Assembly: GCA_016946835.1 (NCBI GenBank) | Contig: JACVTC010000161.1 | Coordinates: 25,001 to 89,000 of the forward strand | Direction: 5' to 3' | From: Neocallimastix lanati (nom. inval.) | Taxonomy: Eukaryota; Neocallimastigomycota; Neocallimastigomycetes; Neocallimastigales; Neocallimastigaceae | DNA length: 64,000 bases | In this document: positions 33,211-46,475 of the stretch, piece after piece | Position numbering within the stretch: the first letter of the stretch is position 1 | Layout of the letters: every line of letters starts with the position of its first letter | Notes under the pieces: generated by a model | What the model was told of the DNA's origin: nothing | What the model saw: only the letters and a program-made list of their open reading frames with translations | Database searches by the model: none | Translations under genes and position numbers: made by a program

Positions 33211-33784
33211 ATGTTATTTATTTATGAATTTAAAATTTTTTAATTTTTTAATTTTAATTATTGGATGATTTGTAGAATTTTTTAGCTTTATAATTATAAA
33301 TAATTATATTATTTACACATATATTATTTATTATATAATTATTATGAATTATTATATAATTAGAATGACTTTAAACAGAAATCTTAAAATGTGGAGGTGA
33401 GGTTTGATGAATATGAACTTTTTTTTCTGAATTTATCTTTACACTTTATTTTGAATATTACTTTTATTTCTTCTTATTATTTAAAATAATATTATGTTCC
33501 TATGTTCTAATTAATTCTGTGTTTTTTAAAAAAAATTTATGTAATCAATCAATCAATCAATAAATAAATGAAAGTTACAGTTCGCAATAATTTCATCTAA
33601 AAAAAAAAAAATAAAAAAAAATAAAAAAAATGTCAAATTAGATCTCCGACGGCAGTGCCTTTTTAATCCGAATTGACTGACTCAACGAAATTTTTTAATA
33701 TTAAAAATTAGTTTGCGTTAACCGGGAATCGAACCCGGGCCATTTGCTTGGAAGGCAAATATTCTACCTCTATACTATTAACGC
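33211..33784. repeat. duplicated segment: tRNA-Gly plus its 3' flank (copy 2 of 2)
   Basis: Pairs with 11705-12260; see that entry. Differences are scattered substitutions and poly-A/T length. Confidence 0.85.
33714..33784 (-). tRNA. tRNA-Gly (anticodon UCC), copy 3
   Basis: Identical to copies 1, 2 and 4, minus strand, T5 run close downstream. A TGTAA-type LTR begins at 33802, leaving 17 nt upstream of the mature 5' end. A run of about nine LTRs follows behind it. Confidence 0.97.
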
Positions 33785-33801
33785 TATATGTTTACTTTTT
33801 G

Positions 33802-34141
33802 TGTAAGAAATTACTTATAAAATTAATTATAAATAATTTCTTAAGTTTATAATAAACAATAACACAAAAGGAATAAAAGACACAAATATTTATAAAATAT
33901 GTTTTATTAAAAGGGTTTTGTTTTATTAATTAATTATTTTATTTGAATTATTATTTATTATAAAAATTCTAAAATAATAACTCTTGATTTCTCAAAGAGA
34001 ACTCAAGAGAAATCAAATATATATAAATTAATAATTAAATATTATTGGTTAAAATAAATACAATAATTTAATGTATTAAATTAATGTATTAAATAAGAAA
34101 GATAGATAAATTTTATAATAAATTTATCTAAGTTTCTTACA
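33802..34141 (-). mobile_element. solo LTR (TGTAA type) M1, internally deleted
   Basis: TGTAAGAAATTAC to ..AGTTTCTTACA, only 340 bp against the usual 680-1000. It keeps the CTCTTGATTTCTC/GAGAACTCAAGAG palindrome but lacks the other two. Flanks TTTTG and TCTTG. Confidence 0.85.
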
Positions 34142-34146
34142 TCTTG

Positions 34147-34471
34147 TGTAAGAAATCATAATTATTCAATAATGAATAATTAATATTTCTTATAATTAAT
34201 GAAAAATAATTAATAATTTATAATTATTTATAAAATAATAAATATTTTTTATTATAATTTATACATTTATATAAATAATATAAAATTTATTTACTTATTA
34301 TTATTATTCATTTAAATAGAATTTTTACAAAAAATTATGTAAATTTGTATTTAATATTTTACCATAAAAATATTAGTTATTTTAATTAAAATGAATTATG
34401 TATTTTATAATGTATTATAAACTATAAATGTATCTAATCTATCATATTATTTAATCTTTATTTTTTAAATG

Positions 34472-34502
<31 letters not shown>

Positions 34503-35071
34503 TTTTTTCATTAATTCCTATCCTATCAATATTTAATATTTTATAATTAATTAGAAAATCGGTAATTAATGTTTTTCCTAACAAATAGGTTTTCTTTAAT
34601 TATACGATGATCAATATGATTAGAATATTGATCGAAAAACTATTTAGGTTTTTCTTCTAATCTTTTCCTAAATAGATTTTTTGTTAAGATTAGAAAACAA
34701 ATTTATTTAACCGATTAATTTTTTAAAAAATATAAATAGGACTCTTGAATTCTCTTTGAGAAATCAAGAGTTATTATTTTAAGAAAATATAATAAATAAT
34801 AACAAATAAAATAAATTTTTTTTATTTATATATCAAAAAAAACTGTTATTAATCATAAAAGGTTTTTTTTTAAAGAATATTTTCAACTACTATTCTGCCG
34901 TTGCTTGGTTATTGTTTGTTATATTTACTTATAATAAACTCTGTAAAATTAAGTATAATTTTTATTTTTTTTTTAATTTTATTTTCTCAATTTTAATATT
35001 ATGTAAAAATAATATTAAAATTGTAGATAATAGTTATATTAATTAATTTTAGTTTTAGTATAGCTATTACA
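34147..35071 (+). mobile_element. solo LTR (TGTAA type) M2
   Basis: 925 bp with perfect 5-bp duplication TCTTG (34142-34146, 35072-35076). Hairpins CTATTTAGG/CCTAAATAG and GATCAATAT/ATATTGATC; TATAAATAGG then CTCTTGAATTCTC..GAGAAATCAAGAG. Confidence 0.92.
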
Positions 35072-35074
35072 TCT

Positions 35075-36723
35075 TGATACGGGGTGTTACTAAATACCTT
35101 GTATTTCCTATTAAATACTCTTAATAATAATAAAATAAAATTATTATTAAATATTCTTATTAAAATCTTTTATTAATATCAAATATAATAAAAATTATTA
35201 TTAAATATTCTTATAAAATTCTTTTATTAATATTAAATATAATAAAAATTATTATTAAATATTCTTATAAATTTCTTTTATTAATATCAAATATAATAAA
35301 AATTATTATTAAATATTCTTATTAAAATCTTTTATTAATATCAAATATAATAAAAATTATTATTAAATATTCTTATAAATTTCTTTTATTAATATTAAAT
35401 ATAATAAAAATTATTATTAAATATTCTTATAAAATTCTTTTATTAATATTAAATATAATAAAAATTATTATTAAATATTCTTATTAAAATCTTTTATTAA
35501 TATCAAATATAATAAAAATTATTATTAAATATTCTTATAAATTTCTTTTATTAATATTAAATATAATAAAAATTATTATTAAATATTCTTATAAAATTCT
35601 TTTATTAATATTAAATATAATAAAAATTATTATTAAATATTCTTATAAATTTCTTTTATTAATATTAAATATAATAAAAATTATTATTAAATATTCTTAT
35701 TAAAATCTTTTATTAATATCAAATATAATAAAAATTATTAAATATTCTAATAAAATTCTTTTATTAATATTAAATATAATAAAAATTATTATTAAATATT
35801 CTTATTAAAATCTTTTATAATAAAAAATTATTATTAAATATTCTTATAAAATTCTTTTATTAATATCAAATCTAATAAAAATTATTATTAAATATTCTTA
35901 TTAAAATCTTTTATTAATATCAAATATAATAAAAATTATTATTAAATATTCTTATTAAAATCTTTTATAATAAAAATTATTATTAAATATTCTTATAAAA
36001 TTCTTTTATTAATATTAAATATAATAAAAATTATTATTAAATATTCTTATTAAAAATTATATAATATTTAAATCATTACTAATTCTTATTTTTATATTAA
36101 GAATAATAAAAACCTATTTCAATAAATATTTGATTTAAAATACAGAATTATAAGTTTCTGTATAATATTTTCTAAAACCTTTGAAATAAACTAAAAATAA
36201 AACAAAAATTAAAAATAAATTAAATCTTTATTAAAATAAAAATGAACTAAAATACAGAAGAATTCCAATAATAAAAATGATCTAAAATACAGAAAATATC
36301 AATTCTGTATAATTCTCTCTCTGAATAACAATATCAAGAAGAAGCTACCGCCCGGAATGCCCTTCGTGATACAAGCTCTAAATTAATTTTTTATATTTTA
36401 ATTTAATAAATGTTATTTTTTTTTTTTTTTAAAAAATAATTTAAAATAATAGTTAAAAATTAAAATAAAATAGTTATAATAGTTTTTTTTTATAAAGAAT
36501 ATATTAATAATAAATAAAATGTATTAAAATAAAAGTATAAAAAGAAGAATAAATTTCTTTCTTTTTAATACTTGGAACAAATAATTTTAATTTTAAATTT
36601 AAATAAAGAATATTTTAAAATTTAATTTTTTTTCTTGTTTCCAAATTTATTTTTATAGTTATGTGTTAATATTTATTTTTTTTTGTTTTGAATATCTTAG
36701 TGTTTCAACCCCAGCCCGTATCA
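35075..36723 (+). mobile_element. solo LTR (TGATA type) N, expanded by a minisatellite
   Basis: TGATACGGGGTG to ..CCAGCCCGTATCA. The right flank is TTCT; the left shows TCT after the preceding LTR. Most of its length is the 54-bp minisatellite. A TATAAAAAG box at about 36535 suggests plus orientation. Confidence 0.8.
35127..36065. repeat. 54-bp minisatellite, about 17 copies
   Basis: The unit runs through ATTCTTATAAAATTC, TTTTATTAATATTAAAT, ATAATAAAAATTATTATTAA; copies alternate TATAAAATTC, TATTAAAATC and TATAAATTTC variants, and a few are shortened. No unique spacers. Confidence 0.95.
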
Positions 36724-36729
36724 TTCTTG

Positions 36730-37410
36730 TGTAATAATCTATTTATAATATACTAACTATAACTAGATTATTAATATTTTAAGATATAAAAATTTATACT
36801 TAACTTTATATAGAGTTTATTATAAACACTAAATATTGAAATAAACAAAAAGACTTTATTTTCTTTTAATTTATTATATAGCATTATATAATAATAACTC
36901 TAATTTCTTTAATCAAAGAAATTTGAGTTCTTTTATACTTTTTTATTTATAATTATTTTAATAGATGAAATTATTAAATAGATGTAATTATTAAATAAAT
37001 AAAATAGATAAGATAAAGTTAACAAATCAAATAAAGGTATCTAATCTTAACAAATTGATATTCAGGAAAAGATTAGTAGAAAAACCTGAATAACTTCGAT
37101 TAATATTCTAATATATTAATCATCGTATTAATTAATAAAAACCCAATCATAATAATATTGGGGAAAAAATTAATTAACCGATTACTAAAATCTTATAAAT
37201 TATCAACTAATTGAAATAATAAAATATAAATAATATTTTTAAGTAATTAATACATTACAACAAATTTGTTTACATTATTTTTCAATATATTAATTTGGAT
37301 AAATTAATATATTTTTTACATGTTAATAAATATTGAAATATAAATGAAATATAAATTAATTAAATAAGAAGATAGATTATTTTATAAGAAATAAATCTAT
37401 ATTCTTACAT
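36730..37410 (-). mobile_element. solo LTR (TGTAA type) O
   Basis: 681 bp, perfect duplication TCTTG (36725-36729, 37411-37415). Hairpins TATTCAGG/CCTGAATA and GATTAATAT/ATATTAATC; start-site palindrome ACTCTAATTTC..GAAATTTGAGT. Confidence 0.92.
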
Positions 37411-37413
37411 CTT

Positions 37414-38150
37414 GATACGATACCACCATAAAAATAAGATTTAGGTAGGAAATTTAGGTTAGAAATATTGTATAAATATTATTGGTTATAATAATTAAAA
37501 TAATTTATATATAGTTATTCAAATAATTATTTTTTGAAAGCATGGTTAATTCTTTTATCATAATTAAAATAGATAAATTATATTATTAATGATTCTATTA
37601 TTATGATAATAAATTAATTTATCATTATTATTAATAAGTTTTATTTTATATTTTAAATATTATTTTGAGAAATTATATAGTTTTAGGAATTATGTTATAA
37701 ATATTGATAATTATATTTTATTTAGGAAATATATTTTAAATATTGATAGTTATATATTATTTAGGAAATATATTTTAAATATTGATAGTTATATATTATT
37801 TAGGAAATATATTTTAAATATTGATAGTTATATATTATTTAATTATGAAAATGTATTATTAAATAAACTTATTAGGAAATTAATAGTTTAAGAAATATGT
37901 TTAATAAAAATATAATATTAAATAATTATTTTAACAATTATATAAAATTAAGAGAATGTAATAATAAATATTTATATATGTAAAGATAAAATAATAAAAA
38001 TAAATAAAGAATAAAAAATTATTATAAAACATTATTATTATAAATTAATTTCTTATATTTATTAGAATATATTATCGTGTCATAATTCCTTAGAGAAACG
38101 ATCAACTAAATTAATAACTCGATATGGAATATTTTAAATGTTCTGTATCA
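37414..38150. mobile_element. solo LTR (TGATA type) P
   Basis: TGATACGATACCACC to ..GTTCTGTATCA. Right flank TACT, expected TTCT; the one-base change also explains the imperfect flank of the next LTR. It contains a 40-bp tandem repeat at about 37725-37843. A reverse-oriented relative is at 41011-41591. Confidence 0.8.
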
Positions 38151-38156
38151 TACTTG

Positions 38157-39069
38157 TGTAATAATTTAATTATAAGATTAATTATAATTAAATTATTAAT
38201 TGCAACTTAATAATAACCTAATAAAAATTATTATTAAATTGAGACAAATATAATAAGGTTTTATACTTATCTTAATATTGAGAGTTTATTATAACTAATT
38301 ATAATAAACAATTAGCAAAGGTAACACAGATTTGTTGTAAGAAGAAAATTTTATTTATATATATTATTTTTTATTTTAAAATTTATTTTTATTAATAACT
38401 ATCTTTATTATTTTTAAAAAATATAAATATTTAATATTGTTATTATGATTGATATATAATAATTATTATATTATAATCGTTATAATAATAACTCTTGATT
38501 TCTCAAAGAGAACTCAAGAGCCTTATTTATATTTTTTTTGAAAAATAAGGTTAATTAAAAAAATGTTTTCTAATTTTAATAAATCTTTTATCTAGGAAAA
38601 GATTAGAAAGAAAAACCTAGATAATATTTTTTGATCGATATTCTATACATATCGATCATCGTATCAATTAGGTAAAACCAATTACTTTAAAGAGTTATTG
38701 GGAAAACCCTAATTAACCGATTTGCTAATCTAATCTAATTGATCGAAAATAAAAGAATAAAATAATAAAAAATATTTCGATCTAAAAATTATAAATTTTC
38801 AAATAAGGAAAATAACGTATTAATAATATTAATAAACAAAATACAAAATACATTGTTATATACATAATAAAATACATAATGTGTTTGTTTACATTTTAAT
38901 TAAATAAATAAACTAAAACTAATAAATTTAATAATTAAATGTAATATTAAATAAATTATTAATAATATTTTAATAAATAAATATAATAAAGTTAAATAAA
39001 GTTATAACTATTATAACTTGACTAAGAAAATATAATTATTTCATTTAAAAATAATTATAGATTATTACA
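38157..39069 (-). mobile_element. solo LTR (TGTAA type) Q
   Basis: 913 bp, close to the element II LTR. Flanks ACTTG and TCTTG. All three palindromes are recognisable. Confidence 0.9.
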
Positions 39070-39072
39070 TCT

Positions 39073-39990
39073 TGTTAAAGAAGAAGCAAATATTGTTAAT
39101 TTGGTCTCAAATCTAACAAATAACTTAACCACAAATTAAACTATTTGCCTTCTTTATTGTATGGAACTTTCCTATATTCTACTATAAATTAAAATCGAAT
39201 TATTTCTTAATGAATAATATATTACTTATATTAAATAAATTTTTATTTAATATATTTATTATTTAAAATTATTATATTATTATTGAAATGTTAACAAATT
39301 ATCAATATATTTTTTTTATTAATATTTTTATTTTATCAATTTATTATTGTCAAGTTATATTAAAAATCTAGATAGTTTTTCTTTAACCAATAGTTATTCA
39401 TTGTATTAATAATAAAAATTAATTTCTAAATAATATTACTAATACATAATAATACAAAAAAAATAAAATTATATATTATTAATATATGTTTATTATAATC
39501 CATAATGTTATATTTTTAAGAATTAATCATAACAATTATATTGAATAATTTAAAATTAATATTATTTTACACATAAATGAAGGATTTAGTAAGTTATAAT
39601 TACTAAACCACATTAGTAAATTCTGCAAAATTGACAAAATTATGTTTAAAATATATTAATAATACATTAATAATTAATTAGGATAAATTTTTGTATATAA
39701 TAGAAATACTTAAATTAAAATAAATTTATTAGATACAATTTTAAAATTAGAATTATTATTAAAAGAAATTAAAAATAAGAAATGGCTTTCTCATTTCTAA
39801 TCAATTGTAAAAGTATAAAAAGAGATAGTTTAGAAAAAAAAAATAAAAATCATGTAATAAATTATAATAAATAAATTTTAATAAAGATTTTTTAATAAAA
39901 CAAAAATTTTCTTTTATTTTTATTTTTATTATTGTTTTAATTTTATTTATAATTTTTGAATAATTTATATAAAAACCCCGAACCAAACCA
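39073..39990 (+). mobile_element. solo LTR (4-bp-duplication type) R
   Basis: TGTTAAAGAAGAAGC to ..CGAACCAAACCA. Right flank TTCT; the left shows TCT behind LTR Q. A possible TATA (GTATAAAAAG) lies at about 39811. The 61-codon ORF at 39801-39986 is not a gene. Confidence 0.75.
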
Positions 39991-39995
39991 TTCTT

Positions 39996-40239
39996 TGTAA
40001 TAATTTAATTAAAAAAAATTATAATTAAATTATTAATCATTAATATTAGCTCTAACTGCTAATATTAAAGGTTTAGAAAAGAATCATACTTACCTATGGT
40101 TCTTTCTAATTATAGAGCTTATTATAACGAATTATAATAAACGAAACACTAAAATTGATAAAGAAAAGTTTTAATTATAAAATTTGTTTTATTAAAATAA
40201 TTTGTTTTATTAATTATTAGAAACTTTAAATGTTAAAAC

Positions 40240-40271
<32 letters not shown>

Positions 40272-41006
40272 TATAATTGTTATAATAATAACTCTTGATT
40301 TCTCAAAGAGAATTCAAGAGCCTTATTTATACTTTTTTGTCAAAATAAGGTTAAAATCAAAAGGGGTTCTAATCTTAACAAATCTCTTATCTAGGAAAAG
40401 ACTAGAAGAAAAACCTAGATAAGTTTTTTGATTGATATTCTATCCATATCGATCATCGTGTTAATTAAGTAAAACCGATTACTTTTAAGAAATAATTGGA
40501 AAAACCTTAATTAACCGATTACTTAATCTAATATAATGATCGAAAATAAAAGAATAAAATAATGAAAATTATTTCGATCATAAAATTTAAAATTTAATCT
40601 ATTTAGTTCTATTTTATAGAACTTTACATAAAAATATAAAACAATACATTAATAATAAAAATACATGATTAATAAAATACAGAATACATGATAGAATAAA
40701 GAATACATGATAAAATACAGAATAGTGTTTTAGTTTATGATTTAATAAGTAAGAGAAAACTAAAACTAATAAATTTAATAATTAAGTGAATAATTAAATA
40801 AATTTAATATTATTTTAAATGCATAAAAATTATTTAATTAAATAAAATTTTAATATTAAACTAAATAAATTTTAATATGTAATTAAATAAATTATTAATT
40901 ATAATTAAGTGTATAAATGAAATATGAATTAAATAAAAGTTATATTAATTATAACTTTACTAAGAAAATATAATTATTTTGTTGAAAATAATTATATTTT
41001 CTTACA
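39996..41006 (-). mobile_element. solo LTR (TGTAA type) T, element II subfamily
   Basis: Closest relative of the element II LTR in the window, nearly collinear over its whole length, including CTTATCTAGG/CCTAGATAAG. Flanks TTCTT and TTTTT. Confidence 0.92.
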
Positions 41007-41010
41007 TTTT

Positions 41011-41591
41011 TGTTACGATACAAATAATAAATAAAAAATAAATAAAAAATTAAATAAGCAAAGTAAATAATATATAACTATTAATATTTAAAAATATACT
41101 TCCTAAATAAAATATAATCACCAATATTTATAATATAATTCCTAAAATTATAAAATTCTTAAAATAATATTTAGAATATAAAATAAAACTTATTAATAAT
41201 AATGATGAATTAACTTATTATCATAATAATAGAATCATTAATAATATAATTTACCTATTTTAATCATGATAAAAGAATTAACCCTACTTCTAAAAATAAT
41301 TATTTTAATAACTATTTATATTAATTATTTTAATTTTCATAACCAGTAATATTTATACTATACATTATTTCTAACCTAAATAATAAACCTGTTATTTTGA
41401 AGTATCTTTATTATATATTTCCTCTATTATAACAAAGAACTCCTCGTTTAATTATTAATGAATTATCAAAATATGTATCTAACTATTTAGTCTTATTTAA
41501 TTATCTACCAATCATTATTAATTTTTAATTTATTATTTTAACTAATTTCTAAAACTATTCCTAATAGTGTTTTTAGTGAGGTACCGTATCA
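41011..41591 (-). mobile_element. solo LTR (TGATA type) C1, mismatched flanks
   Basis: TGTTACGATAC to ..GAGGTACCGTATCA; reverse-complement relative of LTR P. Left flank TTTT belongs to the tRNA-copy-3 series (TTCT); right flank ATTA belongs to the tRNA-copy-4 series. Confidence 0.75.
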
Positions 41592-41595
41592 ATTA

Positions 41596-42131
41596 TGATA
41601 CGCGATATTTATAAAATACCAGTATCTAAATATTTTATTTTTATATAGGAATGACAGTAGGGAATGATAACAAAATAATATATTCTAATAAATATATAAT
41701 AATGACACGAAAATAATATAATTTTATACTAAAATATTTTATTTTATTATTTGTTTTATTATTCCTTCTTTATTTATTTTATTATATAATTATTATTCAT
41801 TATGTTATATTAAATATAATTATAAACTCTTAATATTATTATTTAATATTATTACAATTATAAACTATTCATCACTAGTTTTTAAATATACATTTCATCA
41901 GTATATTTATATATTTAATTATTATTAATTATATCTCTATTCTAATAAACTAGTTTTTGGATTCTACATTTCTTTTATTATTTTATTATAAATCAAAGAA
42001 TCCCTTTATTAAATAAATAATTTATTAAAAATATATATAATTATAAATTATTAATTGACCAATAACATTTTTATATAAAATTTAACTATAATATTTCATT
42101 AAAGTATAATATTTCTATACGTCACGTATCA
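41596..42131 (+). mobile_element. solo LTR (TGATA type) C2
   Basis: TGATACGCG to ..CACGTATCA, 536 bp. The 4-bp duplication is ATTA (41592-41595; the right copy is split by LTR H). Uninterrupted relative of C0. Confidence 0.88.
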
Positions 42132-42134
42132 ATT

Positions 42135-43097
42135 TGTAAGAAATATTAATTATTTATTAATAATATTTCTTAGTCTTTATAATTATTGATAATAATTATA
42201 AATTTATTTAAATTATAACTAATTCATACATTGAGATATTATTATTAAATTTATTATAATTATAATTATTCATACACTTATATAATATTAGAAAATTTAT
42301 TTAAATAATTATTATATATACATTTATTAATATTATTAATTTTATTTAGTTATTCATTTAATTATTAAATTACTGTAAACATTACTTTTATTTATTTTTT
42401 ATATTGTACATTTAAAAGAATAATTAATAAGTTTCTGTATTTTTTATAATTCTGTATTCTAGTTTAAAGATAGTTTTATGTTAATAAGTTTAGATTAGAT
42501 TTTAAAAATGATATTTAGAAAATAGAATAATTTAGATCATTCCGGTTATTATTTATTTTTCCTTTTATCTGATGATCTAAATTAAAATTTAGAAAATCGA
42601 TATACTAAGGTTTTACCCAAATATAAAATAATATATTTGGTTTTACTTAATATATACGATGATCGATATGAATAGAATATCGATCAAAACTTATCTAGTT
42701 TTTTCTTCTAATCTTTTTCTAGATAAGATAATTTTAAGATTAGAAAGTCTTTTTTTATTGAACCTTATTTCCATAAAAAAATATAAAAAGGGCTCTTGAT
42801 TTCCCATTAAGAAATCAAGAGTTATTATTATAAAAATATAGTTATAATAGTAACGATTTTATATTTTAAACTTTAATAAATTAATAAAATATTTTATTCA
42901 AAAAACATATTTTAAAAATTAAATTTATACAAATCTTTCTTCCTTCTTATTTTTCGTGTTATTATTATAATTAATTTTATAATAAACTCCACTAATATTT
43001 AGGTAAAACTTTTTTTTATTTTCTCAACTTAATGAATTAATCGTTAAGTTGAAGTTAATAATCATATTAAGTGATAGTACTTAGTATAATTATTACA
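42135..43097 (+). mobile_element. solo LTR (TGTAA type) H
   Basis: 963 bp, perfect duplication CAATT (42130-42134, 43098-43102). Hairpins CTTATCTAG/CTAGATAAG and GATCGATAT/ATATCGATC. Inverted relative of the LTR at 51535. Confidence 0.93.
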
Positions 43098-43526
43098 CAA
43101 TTATGATACGATATTTTTATAATCGTATACTTTTATGGGACTTGCAATATTTTATTTGAGGAAAATTAATATATTCTAATAAAACAATTAATAATTTTAA
43201 CACAATAATTATATTAAATAAAACTTAAATATTTTATTATTATATATTTAATACTTTATTTATAATTATTTAAATTTTACATTAATTACATTTTTAACAT
43301 TACTTTTATTATTTTATTTTACTAATTATTACTAAATAAAAATCTCAATTAAGGCCTCTCTCTAAGACCTTTTAATTATATTTATATTTTCTATCTCTAA
43401 AAGTATTTTTTTTTTTTAATAATTCTTATTTTAATTTATTTATTTTTAAATTTTTTTTTGTTGTTTATTATTATTTTAAACTATATAATTTTTATTTTAA
43501 CTTTAATTAAATTTTATTTTATTATT

Positions 43527-44707
43527 TGTAAAAGTTTTTTAGGTGATAGGTAAGATTCTTTCTAAATCTTTCCTAGTTTGGGTTAAATTGGTCAGGTCAA
43601 GATGTTTTTATTAATTATAACAATTTAATTAATTTTAAATAATAAATAACACACACAGAGTTTTATAATTAAGATTTCAATATTTAAGATTTATGTTTTA
43701 TTTGAATTTTATTTAATATATATTTTAATAATAAAATTAACTAAGATTAATATAAAAAATTATTTATTGTTATAATTAATTTATTAACTTTATGTTAATA
43801 CATTAAATTAAATTAATAATCTTACAAAGAATTCAAAATATGGAATTTTCAAATCCTTTTTATACTAAACTAAAATAATAATTAACAATATAATTAATAC
43901 GTTCTATTCTTAATATATTCATACATGTATATAAACTATATAAAATATAATAATAAAATAATATTGATAAGAATCTTTTAATAAAATAACTATATAAATT
44001 ATTATAAAACAATTTAATAATGAAACTAATTTAATAATCAATATAAAATAAAATATTAAAACTAATTAAAAATTCTCTTTCGGAAATCTTTAGAATAATA
44101 AAGAATTCCTTAGAATCTTTTAGAAATAATTGAATAAAATATATAATAATAAAATATATAAAACTTATAAAACTTATTTAAAATATTATAAAACTATTAC
44201 TAATAACTAATTCTGTATTTTTAATTAATAATACAAATTAATAATATAATTTCCAAGTTAAGAGATTTATCTAATATAAATTTCTTCATTAATAATTTAG
44301 GGTCTTAATTAATTAATTAAATTATATTTTTATATTTAAATATCTTTAAAGTCCAATATCTTGTTATCTAGTTGTCCAATAAGGTTGATTTTAATATATG
44401 TTGTAGTTCTCGACCGTAGCTTTTTAATGAATATATTTTTAGCGGGAAATCACGACATAATATTTCCATTATTTGTTGAGTTATCGTTGTTTTTCTTCAT
44501 GTTATTTTTATCAAATTCTTAAGGGTTAAATTAATTAAATTATCTTTAATAAATAAGTCCAAACCCTTTGGTTTCTAATTCTTTAATGTTTCTAATATTT
44601 ATTTGTATAACTAAAATCGAATTAAAATAATTTTTGTCAATAACTAAATTAAATTTCAATTGATCTAATAGTGAATTTTAACTTCAAATCCACTAGTATT
44701 CGTGACA
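43527..44707 (-). mobile_element. LTR of family E, left copy
   Basis: TGTAAAAGTTTT to ..TATTCGTGACA, 1181 bp. A minus-strand TATAAAAAGG suggests minus orientation. Left flank TTATT, right flank AGAAT. High identity to 48692-49841. Confidence 0.85.
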
Positions 44708-44763
44708 AGAATTTATTATTTATTATTTATTTTAATTTTATAATTTCATTATTTATCACACTT

Positions 44764-45618
44764 TGTAAGAAACTCTAATAAAAAGAAATTTTTTATAAGA
44801 GTTTATTTTTTATATTTATTGAGTTTATTATTAAAAAAAAATAAAGAAAAATACTTATATTTAAATAGACTAAAATTAGAAAATAAAACACAAAATTTTA
44901 TTATAAAAAAAATTATAAACTTTAAATTTTAGGTTATTATTATTTTTAATATTTATCTTTATTAATATTTTTAATAATAATAACTCTTGATTTCTGAAAA
45001 AACAGAAATCAATCGTTATTTTATACTTTTTTATTTATTAATTAATCTTATTTTATATTTATTTATTTATTTTTTTTTATCATGTGTCTATTTAATTAAT
45101 TAATTATTATTATTTTTTTTATCATGTGTTTATTTAATTAATAATTATTTAATATAATATATTAATTATTTCTTAATTAAGCTATTGTTTGCTAGTCAGC
45201 TGTTGTATCTTCAGGAAAAGACTAGCAGAAAAACCTGAAGATTTTCTTAATTGTATTAAATTAGAACGAATTATTTCAAAGAAATTTATTATTTAATTTA
45301 ATTTAATTATTATTTAATATTATTGTGAAAATAATTTTAGAATATTAAATATTAATTTAAATTTATTTATTATTTAATATTATTGTGGAAATTATTTAGA
45401 AGAATTTTAAATTTTAAATATAATTGTATTTGTGAAAATTCTATTATTATTTTTTAATATTTAATATTATTATACTTAACGTATTTTAATTTTTTAATTA
45501 ATAAAATTTATATTTAGATTAATTTGTAATTAATAAAATTTATATTTAGATTAATTTGTAATTAATAAAATTTATATTTAGACTAAGAAATATAGAAAAT
45601 ATTTCTATATTTCTTACA
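44764..45618 (-). mobile_element. solo LTR (TGTAA type) L
   Basis: 855 bp, perfect duplication CACTT (44759-44763, 45619-45623). Hairpin ATCTTCAGG/CCTGAAGAT; start-site palindrome with TTTCTG/CAGAAA in place of TTTCTC/GAGAAA. Confidence 0.92.
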
Positions 45619-45623
45619 CACTT

Positions 45624-46469
45624 TGTAAAGAATTAATTAAAAATATTTAATTATATTAATAATTAATTCTTTCTACAATTAATAATAAAAAATATTATTA
45701 ATTGAGATAAAATTAAAAAATATAATATAAAAATTTGAAAACGAGAATTTAAAAACTTAGAGTTTATTATAAGATTATAATAAACAACACTAAAAGTAGG
45801 TTGAGTATTTTAGAAATTATTTTATTATAAAAAATTTTTTATTAAAAGTAATTTTAAAATATTTGTGTTAATTATTATGATTTCTTATAATAATAACTCT
45901 TGATTATTTTTAGAAGAATCAAGAGTCCTATTTATATTAATTTGATTTCTAATCTTGGAAAATTATCTCTATCTAGAAAAAGATTAGAAGAAAAAACTAG
46001 ATAGATCTCGATTGGTGTTTAATTACATCAATCTTTAGTTAATAAGAAAACCCGAATAAGGGAGAAAACTTATTAACTAATTATATATTAATTTTATTAA
46101 TATTTAATCACAAGTATAATTAAATAATCAATTCTTTTAATTTTCTTAATTAAAAGTCCAAGAAATAATATAATTTAATTATTTCTTGATTAAATAAAAT
46201 TATCATTTTAATACAATTTAATTTTTCTTAATTAAATAGAATTTATCATTATTTTAATACAATAATACATTATTATAATTTAATATATAAATTATTGATA
46301 ATTTAATTTATTGTAAATAAATTTTAAAACAATAACATTAATTAATAATTACTATGTGACATAATTAATAAAATTATTTATAAAATATTATAAAATAATA
46401 AACTTTAAAAATATTAATTTTTTAATAAAGAATAATAATTATTTTGAAAAATAATTATAATTCTTTACA
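45624..46469 (-). mobile_element. solo LTR (TGTAAAG subfamily) F1
   Basis: Near-identical to 50675-51529. Hairpins ATCTATCTAG/CTAGATAGAT and GATTGGTGT/ACATCAATC. Flanks CACTT and CAATT, one mismatch. Confidence 0.9.
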
Positions 46470-46475
46470 CAATTA

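Noticed and set aside
35127-36065. CRISPR-like regular repeat array
   Set aside because: Units are contiguous variants of one 54-bp sequence without unique spacers, inside an LTR of a eukaryote.
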